From [Leptolyngbya] sp. JSC-1 (GTDB lineage: Bacteria; Cyanobacteriota; Cyanobacteriia; Elainellales; Elainellaceae): DNA of 64,000 nucleotides. The stretch is from positions 1,674,617-1,738,616 of the forward strand of contig KL662191.1 in NCBI GenBank assembly GCA_000733415.1, in the 5' to 3' direction. How positions within the stretch are numbered: the first letter of the stretch is position 1; each line of letters starts with the position of its first letter. The position numbers were made by a program, and so were the translations under genes. Below the pieces are notes generated by a model, which worked only from the letters and a program-made list of their open reading frames with translations, was not told the DNA's origin and ran no database searches. Positions 51,265-58,323 of this stretch are shown here, one piece after another.

Positions 51265-52254
51265 TTGATCAATCCCTTGCTCGATCAACAATCGCCAGAT
51301 CAGCCCGTAAATTTAGTTAATTCAGCCTCTCACCTGCAGCTAGTAGCCGACAAGGTTGGAGGCCGTCTCGACCGCTGGCTGGCAGAGCAGGTTCCTGATT
51401 TATCGCGCTCCCGCATTCAGAAGCTGATCGAGCAGGGGCAAGTTCAGCTCAATGGGCAGGTCTGCAACTCGCAGAAGCTAGTTGTGCAACCGGGTGACTG
51501 CATTCAGGTAACGATTCCAGCGGCCAAGCCGCTCGATTTGGTGCCAGAGGAGAGGCCGCTAGACATCCTCTATGAAGATGAGCACCTGCTGATTATCAAT
51601 AAGCCCGTTGGCTTGGTGGTGCATCCGGCACCGGGTCACGAGGGCGGCACATTGGTGAATGCCCTATTAGCCTATTGCAACAACTTGGCAGGCATTGGTG
51701 GCGTCCAGCGGCCTGGCATTGTGCATCGGCTCGACAAAGACACCAGCGGTGCCCTAGCCATTGCTAAAACCGATCTGGCCCATCAGCATTTGCAGTCTCA
51801 GTTCAAGACCAAAACGGCACAGCGCGAGTATCTAGCAGTCGTCTACGGTGCTCCGACCCAATCTAGGGGCACTGTTGATGCAGCGATTGGCCGTCACCCA
51901 GTGGAGCGCAAAAAAATGGCTGTTGTTTCAGAAGATAGGGGCGGCAGACGGGCTGTGACCCACTGGGAAGTGGCAGAGCGCCTAGGAAACTACACGTTGA
52001 TGCGGTTTCAGTTAGAGACAGGACGGACTCACCAAATTCGGGTGCATAGTGCTCACATCGGGCATCCGGTGGTGGGAGATCCGGTCTACAGTTCAGGACG
52101 GGCGGTAGGCGTCAATCTACCGGGACAAGCCCTCCATGCCTGGAAGTTGACATTGCAGCATCCTGTCACCGGAGATTGGATCGAAGTTATCGCGCCGCTT
52201 CCCGCCACGTTTTTGACGTTGCTTGAGGTACTGCGCCGACGGACCTCGACCTAG
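51265..52254 (+). CDS. RluD-type 23S rRNA pseudouridine synthase
   Basis: A 329-residue RluA-family enzyme that converts uridines in 23S rRNA helix 69 or nearby to pseudouridine. The N-terminal S4 RNA-binding domain (GRLDRWLAEQ, LSRSRIQKLIEQGQVQLNG) is followed by the catalytic domain with HRLDKDTSG (catalytic Asp) and LETGRTHQIRVH. The start appears to be TTG at 51265; no in-frame ATG was seen upstream. RluD is the closest name, but RluA and RluC relatives are alike. Confidence 0.93.
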   Translation: MINPLLDQQSPDQPVNLVNSASHLQLVADKVGGRLDRWLAEQVPDLSRSRIQKLIEQGQVQLNGQVCNSQKLVVQPGDCIQVTIPAAKPLDLVPEERPLDILYEDEHLLIINKPVGLVVHPAPGHEGGTLVNALLAYCNNLAGIGGVQRPGIVHRLDKDTSGALAIAKTDLAHQHLQSQFKTKTAQREYLAVVYGAPTQSRGTVDAAIGRHPVERKKMAVVSEDRGGRRAVTHWEVAERLGNYTLMRFQLETGRTHQIRVHSAHIGHPVVGDPVYSSGRAVGVNLPGQALHAWKLTLQHPVTGDWIEVIAPLPATFLTLLEVLRRRTST

Positions 52255-52290
52255 ATGATTTATTCTTACAGACCTCTTTATTCTCTTTAT

Positions 52291-55245
52291 TCAAGGCATT
52301 TCAGCCGTTTGCTCTGTGCGTTGCCGAACAGCTTGCTGGCGCGTCAGTCTGGGTCGATTCAGGACAACCCGTTCTCCATAGCTTAATAGGGTTTCCAACG
52401 TTTCGAGCTGATTTTGCCAGGTGCTAATTCGATAGGCTTCACTCAGAGCTGGCAAATTCATCCAGGTTTTGAACTGGGTTTGAAAACTGCGCAATAGAGT
52501 TCTAGCCTGCTGGAGATTAGCGCTAGACGGGTCGGTCGCTAGCGTTTGCAAGGCTTGCTCTAGGGCTGCGGTTTTGCTACGCCAACGCTCAATCTGGGAT
52601 TCTCGCACCTGCAATTGACCGTTCTCTAGCAGCCAGTTCCACTGTTGGAGTAACACGCTGTAACGGCTGGCTGCTGTGGCAAACGGATCCCGATAGGGAA
52701 TTGGCTCACTGGTTGCGGCGCTCTCCCCTTGAATCTGACGAAAAATAGTTTGCAGACCGCTATTGAGATTCTCAGCCGCAAACAAAGCAAACCCACCGGA
52801 CGGAGAATCCCGCAACGCTTGAATTTGATCCACTATCGTCTCGTTCGATAGATTCAGCAGACGAATCCCCGGCAAAATCAGCGTTGTTCCCAGATCGGCG
52901 TTTTCCGATAGCCACGGATTGGCTAGCCGCTGCAAGCCGTTGGTATCTCTGGCGTAGCTCATCAAGACGATCATGTCCACATCGCCTCGCTGCGCCCACA
53001 CTTCCCAATTTTGCTGAATTTCATTCACCCGTCGCCGTTCCGGCAAGGCAAATACAGCGGTCGAGAGGATCAGTTCCGGCCTTAAGCCATGCACGAGCCT
53101 AGAGACATCCGCCACAAAGGAATTGACCTGCTCGGCCCGAAACGTAGTCCACTGTTGCCATTGCGGGTGGCCCGGCGATAGGTTCACCGGATCGATCCCG
53201 GTCAAGCGCTGAAACTGCTGACGAGCTGCCATGCCATAGCCGTAGGTATGTCCACCGGCCCGTGGATCTTGAAACGGGTAGCGAATGTAGTCGAGCTGGA
53301 GGCCGTCCACGTCATAGCGGGTGACTATCTCCTCAAACAAACTGAGCAGATAGGCCCGCACCTCTGGGTTAGCCGGATCGAGAAACGGCTTGGTTTGTCC
53401 GGGTGGGATGGGAGAGCCATGATTATCGTAGTTGGCCCAGTTGGGCCGAGCCGCCAGAATCGGGCCAGGATAGCTGGCCGGTTGATTGAGAATGGCATTG
53501 TGAACCTGATTGCCTGCCGCAAAGGTCCATACCCAGGCGTGCAGCTCCATACCTCGTGCATCCGCTAGCTCTACGGCTGCTGCTAGCGGATCCCAATGCC
53601 GCGTCAACGGATTCTGCTCTGGCGCAACTCGACTGGGATAGATCGGGTAGCCCGCATTCACCGTTTCAAAAAATACTGTGTTGATACCGGCAGCAGCAAG
53701 GCGATCGAAAATCTGCGCCAGACCTTGCCGGGAGCCAGCCTGGACAATCGTACCCCGATCCAGCCAGATGGCTCGCACCTCCGGTTGAGACAAAGGCCGA
53801 TCCAGCGGAAAATTCTGCCACAAAAGCTGACGGGTAGCGAGCCATTGCTGCCGCGCCGCTGCGTAATCGCGTTGGTTCAGCGCTTCTGAAAAAGCCGTGT
53901 AGCCCTGTCGCGCTTGGGCCAAAATCCCATTGCCGAGCAGTTCGGCTGAATTGGTCGCCACCTGCACGACATCACCCACTTTTGCTCCTGATTGAGCCTG
54001 ATTGAGCTGGGTATTACTCTGGGTATTACTCTGGGTATTACTCCGGGAAGAAGCCAGAATCAGCGCACTCTCATAGCGGCCAATTAGATTCTCCAACTCT
54101 TGTCGCATTGTGGTGGCTTCGTAGAGCGTGATGCGTGCTCCACTTCGGTGGACCTCTAGTTCGACAGGAGCGACCTGTTCGGCTGGATCAGTACTGGTGG
54201 GAGCAGTTTGAGGAGTGCGGTTGAGCAACCTCGTTACATCAAATTGGCGATTGGGTTGCCTGGTATTCCTAGAAGCAGTCCTCGCAGGGTTGTCTGAAGT
54301 TTCACTGGAGGTGGTAGCGCGAGGAGGAGAAGCTGTGCGGGGAGACGTGACGGCGACGGGACCGCTTGGTGCCGGATTGCTGGTTCGATTGCTTTGGGGT
54401 GCCGGTACAGTTGTGATAGCAGACCCGGACGTGGGAGCAGGCGTGGCAGCAACAACGGGGGAGATGCCCTCAAACCGACTCACGGCGGCCCTCAACCAAC
54501 TAGTGTCAAGCTCCGCCAAGCTAGAGGACTGGTCTCCCCAGCGCCAGCCCAAAAATGTAGATTTTTGCGTCACCACTACGGCGGCTCCACTGCTCGCTCT
54601 AGCACTTAGATTCGGCTGCTCGGTCCGATCCCATACCACCACGGGTTGACTGGCAAGACTGGTGGGAACGATTACGCCACCGAGCACCGTACTGCCCGTA
54701 TCAGCTCCACGAACCCAGCGTTGGCTGGCGATCTGAAGCGGCTGTAGGGTTTGAGGTTGGGATAAATCAGACGCCCAGTAGGCACCCAGCAGAGAACGCA
54801 AAGCGTTTTGCACCCCTGCAGAAGACTGACTGCCCGCTGCACCACTGACAATCAAGCGTCCACCTCGGTTAAGCCAAGCTTGGACTCCCAAAAGCTGCTC
54901 AGAGGTAATGGTTTGCACGTTGGGCAAAAACAGAACAGTGATATCGCCAAAGTCGGTAGAGCGTTGCACTGCATTCCAATCAATTACCCGATAGGTCAGT
55001 CCACTGGCATCGAGACGAGCAGTAATGTCTGCCCATTGGGTCTGATTGTCTGCACTTCTGACCACTCCTAGAATCGGTGCCTGCTGAGTTTGGGCCTGCG
55101 CTAGGTGCTGCGGTTGAGTCGCGGTCGGAAGTGCTGCTGCCGGAGAGTCGCTGAATAACCCGCCCATCAGAGTGGCGGGAGCAAGCAAGACCAAACGAGC
55201 CAACCACAGGGAGAGCAATCGAGAATTAAATTGGGACATTGCCAT
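52291..55245 (-). CDS. Exported GHL10 (DUF187) glycosyl hydrolase-like protein
   Basis: A 984-residue exported protein. A signal peptide at the N terminus (LARLVLLAPATLMGG) is followed by a Rossmann-like segment (about 55-245), a Ser/Thr/Pro/Ala-rich linker, and the GHL10 domain at about 500-830 (EVRAIWLDRGTIVQAG, GLQLDYIRYPFQD, MIVLMSYARDTN). GHL10 is a predicted glycoside hydrolase barrel with acidic catalytic residues. The C-terminal 130 residues are helical. Similar cyanobacterial proteins exist, substrate unknown; cell-wall or polysaccharide turnover is possible. ATG at 55245 or 55239. Confidence 0.9.
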   Translation of the reverse strand: MAMSQFNSRLLSLWLARLVLLAPATLMGGLFSDSPAAALPTATQPQHLAQAQTQQAPILGVVRSADNQTQWADITARLDASGLTYRVIDWNAVQRSTDFGDITVLFLPNVQTITSEQLLGVQAWLNRGGRLIVSGAAGSQSSAGVQNALRSLLGAYWASDLSQPQTLQPLQIASQRWVRGADTGSTVLGGVIVPTSLASQPVVVWDRTEQPNLSARASSGAAVVVTQKSTFLGWRWGDQSSSLAELDTSWLRAAVSRFEGISPVVAATPAPTSGSAITTVPAPQSNRTSNPAPSGPVAVTSPRTASPPRATTSSETSDNPARTASRNTRQPNRQFDVTRLLNRTPQTAPTSTDPAEQVAPVELEVHRSGARITLYEATTMRQELENLIGRYESALILASSRSNTQSNTQSNTQLNQAQSGAKVGDVVQVATNSAELLGNGILAQARQGYTAFSEALNQRDYAAARQQWLATRQLLWQNFPLDRPLSQPEVRAIWLDRGTIVQAGSRQGLAQIFDRLAAAGINTVFFETVNAGYPIYPSRVAPEQNPLTRHWDPLAAAVELADARGMELHAWVWTFAAGNQVHNAILNQPASYPGPILAARPNWANYDNHGSPIPPGQTKPFLDPANPEVRAYLLSLFEEIVTRYDVDGLQLDYIRYPFQDPRAGGHTYGYGMAARQQFQRLTGIDPVNLSPGHPQWQQWTTFRAEQVNSFVADVSRLVHGLRPELILSTAVFALPERRRVNEIQQNWEVWAQRGDVDMIVLMSYARDTNGLQRLANPWLSENADLGTTLILPGIRLLNLSNETIVDQIQALRDSPSGGFALFAAENLNSGLQTIFRQIQGESAATSEPIPYRDPFATAASRYSVLLQQWNWLLENGQLQVRESQIERWRSKTAALEQALQTLATDPSSANLQQARTLLRSFQTQFKTWMNLPALSEAYRISTWQNQLETLETLLSYGERVVLNRPRLTRQQAVRQRTEQTAEMP

Positions 55246-55571
55246 TAAATTGCACCATTGAAAGCAGAAACTTGCTGAGGAAAACCAAAACCTGAACCAA
55301 ACGCCAATTTAAGTTCCACATCAAAATTGCAACAATAAACACCCTACATCAACATCCAGAGGAAAATTCAGCCTCGTAACGCTGTAGCCCCAGAATCGCA
55401 GAAAAATTTGCTAAGTCTTTACAAACACAGCTCACAGGGTTTACGACCAGAATGGCCGTTGAGCGGTGAAAGTGATTTACAAACAATCAACTAGACACGC
55501 TACACAAGGCCGCCATGCCCATACCAGTTGTCGTACTAAACCCTTATGAAGCAGTTTGTCAGTCAGCTTAG
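55246..55571. other. Intergenic region
   Basis: 326 bp between two minus-strand genes, presumably holding the GHL10 promoter. Nothing convincing seen. Confidence 0.4.
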
Positions 55572-56432
55572 TTAATCGGCTTCAACCGCAGCAAGTTCCA
55601 GTCCAATAGGTTCATGTTCCACAACGAATACGTTGGAGTAGAGATTGGCAATGATTTGCTTTCCTTGTTGTGTCAACTCCAAATATTTCAATGAATCTTT
55701 CACATAGGGATAAACCCCATTCCAGTAGAACTTGGGATAGTTTTTGCGCAAATCTCCTGGATGACGATATCCTAAAAACTTATTGACGCCCGTTTCCTCA
55801 AATTCATAGAACAGCGCACTAATTTTCTTGAGATAACGCGGGTCGCTGAGTTGCCCAATTAAATCAGAAGCGCGAATCAAGCCGGGGTAATTAATTGTGT
55901 CTTGATGATCCTCTTTATTAGGGACGGGGAAGCGGGTTAGTTCAATATTGACTTTGATGCGTTCGGAGTCAATTAAGCTATGCCCACCAAAGCGCTCATC
56001 GATGAATAACTTGGCCCGATCCACATGGTAGGGCGTTAAGCTGGCGTCGGTAGATCCGGGCTGCAGGTAAACCATTTCACTGTTCTGTCCAGTGGCGTAC
56101 CAGCCATCCCGATCATCCCGACAAACTCCTTTGACGTAGCCAATGTCGTGACAAACCAATGAAATAATGAAGTGCAGCCAATCTTCGCAAGAAACCCCGC
56201 CCTCGCGAATATGCCGACCGCGTAGGATCTCTTGGCCTACCAAGGTGACGAGGATAGTGTGCTCGACATTGTGGTATAGAGCGTCACTATTGGCAATATT
56301 TTCTAGCGCCATCGACCCAACCCAACCAATAATGTCTTCGTAATCGTGTTTCCATGCACCATAGGTGCGACGATAGCCTTCTTTCAGCTTCTGCACGAAG
56401 TCATCAATCAGCAGTTCGGTGGCGTTAAACAT
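55572..56432 (-). CDS. HD-domain phosphohydrolase-like protein
   Basis: A 286-residue protein with HD-superfamily metal motifs: YHNVEHT near 53-59 and VCHDIGYVKG near 92-101, the His-Asp pair that gives the name. Such enzymes hydrolyse phosphate esters or nucleotides. The rest is helical with LTRFPVP and an unassigned C-terminal part. It belongs to a family found widely in cyanobacteria but not functionally assigned, as far as I can judge. No operon partner. Confidence 0.85.
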   Translation of the reverse strand: MFNATELLIDDFVQKLKEGYRRTYGAWKHDYEDIIGWVGSMALENIANSDALYHNVEHTILVTLVGQEILRGRHIREGGVSCEDWLHFIISLVCHDIGYVKGVCRDDRDGWYATGQNSEMVYLQPGSTDASLTPYHVDRAKLFIDERFGGHSLIDSERIKVNIELTRFPVPNKEDHQDTINYPGLIRASDLIGQLSDPRYLKKISALFYEFEETGVNKFLGYRHPGDLRKNYPKFYWNGVYPYVKDSLKYLELTQQGKQIIANLYSNVFVVEHEPIGLELAAVEAD

Positions 56433-56624
56433 CCTGGGTTCTCACTTAATCTGCATTAGGGGTTTAAGATTGCTTAACCATTCTTTTCCTCAAGCATGCC
56501 CAGATCGGCGCGGTTGTTACCTTATTTTATTGAACTGCTTAAATCCTACCGATTCTGTCCCAAATTAGACACAGCAATCGCCTCAAAAATGCGCTATGCT
56601 TGGATACACAGAATTTTGCCACCT

Positions 56625-56696
56625 GCGGGTGTAGTTCAGTGGTAGAACGTCAGCTTCCCAAGCTGAATGTCGTGGGTTCGAGTCCCATCACCCGCT
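56625..56696 (+). tRNA. tRNA-Gly (anticodon CCC)
   Basis: A full cloverleaf: acceptor arms GCGGGTG and CACCCGC, a D-loop with AGTGGTAGA, an anticodon stem TCAGC/GCTGA with loop TTCCCAA (anticodon CCC) and the T-arm GTGGGTTCGAGTCCCAT. No CCA is encoded at the 3' end. It lies alone, 49 bp upstream of a decayed toxin-antitoxin fragment. Confidence 0.97.
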
Positions 56697-56753
56697 TATT
56701 AAGACCATTCATTTGTAATTGTGAATTTGGCTACGATTGCGGCTTAGGTCATT

Positions 56754-56915
56754 GGAGAAGATCGCCAGATTGGTATTGATGTAATGCGCGATCGAGTTGT
56801 TACGATTGTATTTACAGAACTGGATGGGAATACAATTCGAGTTATTTCCTTACGAAAAGCCTTGAAACATGAACGACGCCAATATGAACAATTCCTCCAA
56901 AACCAATTAGGCTAG
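56754..56915 (+). pseudogene. BrnT-type toxin, C-terminal remnant
   Basis: An open frame of 53 codons, GEDRQIGIDVMRDRVV and VVTIVFTELDGNTIRVISL followed by RKALKHERRQYEQF, matches the end of BrnT (DUF497) toxins, which read E(D/E)RY..IG......VVVYTER...RIISARKA..HER..Y. There is no start codon, a stop codon (TAG at 56745) precedes it, and the N-terminal 35-40 residues are missing. It lies 57 bp after the tRNA-Gly, so the beginning was probably deleted. BrnT is an RNase toxin when intact. Confidence 0.75.
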
Positions 56916-56925
56916 AGTTGATGTG

Positions 56926-57006
56926 ATGACCGATGAAGAAATTGACACATCCGATATTCCACTTTTGGATGATGCTTTCTTGCGATTGCCACTTGTGCAT
57001 CTTTAG
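56926..57006 (+). pseudogene. BrnA-type antitoxin remnant
   Basis: A 26-codon frame MTDEEIDTSDIPLLDDAFL resembles the short segment of BrnA antitoxins and related proteins (xTDEEIDxSDIPELDxxF). It follows the BrnT remnant by 10 bp, the normal toxin-antitoxin order, but lacks the ribbon-helix-helix domain and the final xxLRLP is shortened. It is too short to function as the full antitoxin. Confidence 0.65.
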
Positions 57007-57035
57007 CAATTTCTGCTCAATGGTCAGCGATCGAT

Positions 57036-57629
57036 TCAATTAGGCAAATCAATATTTTCAATTTCCTGTGTCAATTGTACATCTTCATAGATTTGCTCGA
57101 TGGCACAAGAATATTCAATACTTTCCCAGGTGATAATCTCTCCAGCCGTATAAGGTGTGTAAAGCCACAGCTTGCCTTCACCCCGACGGAAACACTCTAC
57201 ATGCATTTGTTTTGAGTCGATCAAAACATACTCTTGAAGCGTTTCCAATGAGCGATAGTAATTAAACTTCCGACCTCGATCGTCGGCCTCGATGCTGGGT
57301 GAAAGCACTTCAACAATCAGCTTGGGATATCGAATCAGCTTGATCGCATTGCGGTCTCGCTCGTCACAGCTCATTACCAGATCGGGATAGAAATAGACGG
57401 TGAGAGTGACCTGGACTTTGACATCAGCCACATTAGTTCGACATCCCCTAGAGCGAACATGCGGGTAAAGTGCTCGGTACACATTAAGCGCAACATCATT
57501 ATGAGGAATGGTGCTGCCGGGCATGGCAACCACTTCGCCCTCGATATATTCGTAACGGACATCTTGCTGTAACTCCCACTCCAAGTATTCTTCCGCTGTA
57601 AAGTGGGCCGGGCTGGGATTGACAATCAT
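57036..57629 (-). CDS. Uma2 family (DUF820) protein
   Basis: A 197-residue Uma2/DUF820 protein with the nuclease-like core: FTAEEYLEWELQQDVRYEYI and EGEVVAMPGSTIPHN at the front, YFYPDLVMSC, then LIVEVLSPSIEADDRG and YVLIDSKQM. The usual complete family length and no repeat-made ends, unlike the Uma2 gene at 4056. Function unknown; many are copied in cyanobacterial genomes. It overlaps the remnant region's 3' side by none and starts with ATG at 57629. Confidence 0.92.
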   Translation of the reverse strand: MIVNPSPAHFTAEEYLEWELQQDVRYEYIEGEVVAMPGSTIPHNDVALNVYRALYPHVRSRGCRTNVADVKVQVTLTVYFYPDLVMSCDERDRNAIKLIRYPKLIVEVLSPSIEADDRGRKFNYYRSLETLQEYVLIDSKQMHVECFRRGEGKLWLYTPYTAGEIITWESIEYSCAIEQIYEDVQLTQEIENIDLPN

Positions 57630-57866
57630 GGCAAAATTCTCGATGCGATAGGTAAGCTTGTGTCAAACTGGCAGCCCCAGCTTCAGGGTAAAAACGTTTC
57701 GTCTAGAACCTGTTCAAGCGTGAATCATACAATATCGAGTCCATTGCTTGTTCTTAAACCCGATTCGACTAACTCGATTCTAGTCTTTCCACCGGAACCG
57801 ATCGACCAAATCCCCAGAGCGAGGCATAATGATGAAATTGATTTGGCACACTCGAACAAAACGTCT

Positions 57867-58187
57867 GTGAAGTATTTTTTTCTATCGGAAGGATGGAGCG
57901 TCGGTCGCGTTTGGGAATTTGGCGGCCTGTGGAATGAAGCCGCTTGGCGGCGGAAGCCCGATATTCAGCAGACCAATCTCTGCATTTTGGAGAACGGCGA
58001 ACGGCTCTGGCTCTACAGCGTTGAAGAAGCTGTAATTATGGTCGAAGTTAAACCGATTGACCCAGCCTTGAGTAATCCGGCTAGTCGTTCAATCGGCAAT
58101 GTGATGCTCAAACGCCTAATGACGGCGGAGCAAGCCATCGAATTGCTCTGTAAGGCCGAAGCTTGCTTCAATAAAGTGGACGGCTGA
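57867..58187 (+). CDS. Small conserved-looking protein, unknown function
   Basis: A compact protein of about 106 residues with a Trp/Gly-rich core (VKYFFLSEGWSVGRVWEF, GGLWNEAAWRRKPDIQ, LYSVEEAVIMVEVKP). I do not recognise a named family, but the sequence looks protein-like and not a shadow frame. The start is uncertain: GTG at 57867, a TTG at 57843 or an upstream GTG at 57603 that would overlap the divergent Uma2 gene's start. The last would add 88 unpersuasive residues. It ends 16 bp before an inverted repeat. Confidence 0.6.
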   Translation: MKYFFLSEGWSVGRVWEFGGLWNEAAWRRKPDIQQTNLCILENGERLWLYSVEEAVIMVEVKPIDPALSNPASRSIGNVMLKRLMTAEQAIELLCKAEACFNKVDG

Positions 58188-58202
58188 CAGCAACAGAGTG
58201 TT

Positions 58203-58319
58203 GAGTTCTAAGTTTCGAGTTTTGAGGTGCGATGCCAAAACGCATGGGTTTGAGGTTTAAGTTTTGAGTTACAACGCAGAGGTGTCGAACCTAGAACTCA
58301 ACACTTAAACTTAGAACTC
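58203..58319. repeat. Inverted repeat between convergent genes
   Basis: GAGTTCTAAGTTT (58203-58215) and AAACTTAGAACTC (58307-58319) are perfect 13-bp inverted arms with a 91-nt loop that itself contains related GAGTTTTGAG and TTTGAG stretches. It lies between the small protein gene and the end of the TolC gene and could act as a two-way terminator. Confidence 0.8.
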
Positions 58320-58323
58320 TCCC

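Noticed and set aside
52772..53561. Antisense and sense frames inside the GHL10 gene
   Set aside because: Shadow frames; no homology and interrupted by stops.
57603..57866. Upstream extension of the small protein at 57867
   Set aside because: Would overlap the start of the divergent Uma2 gene and adds low-quality sequence; retained only as an alternative start.
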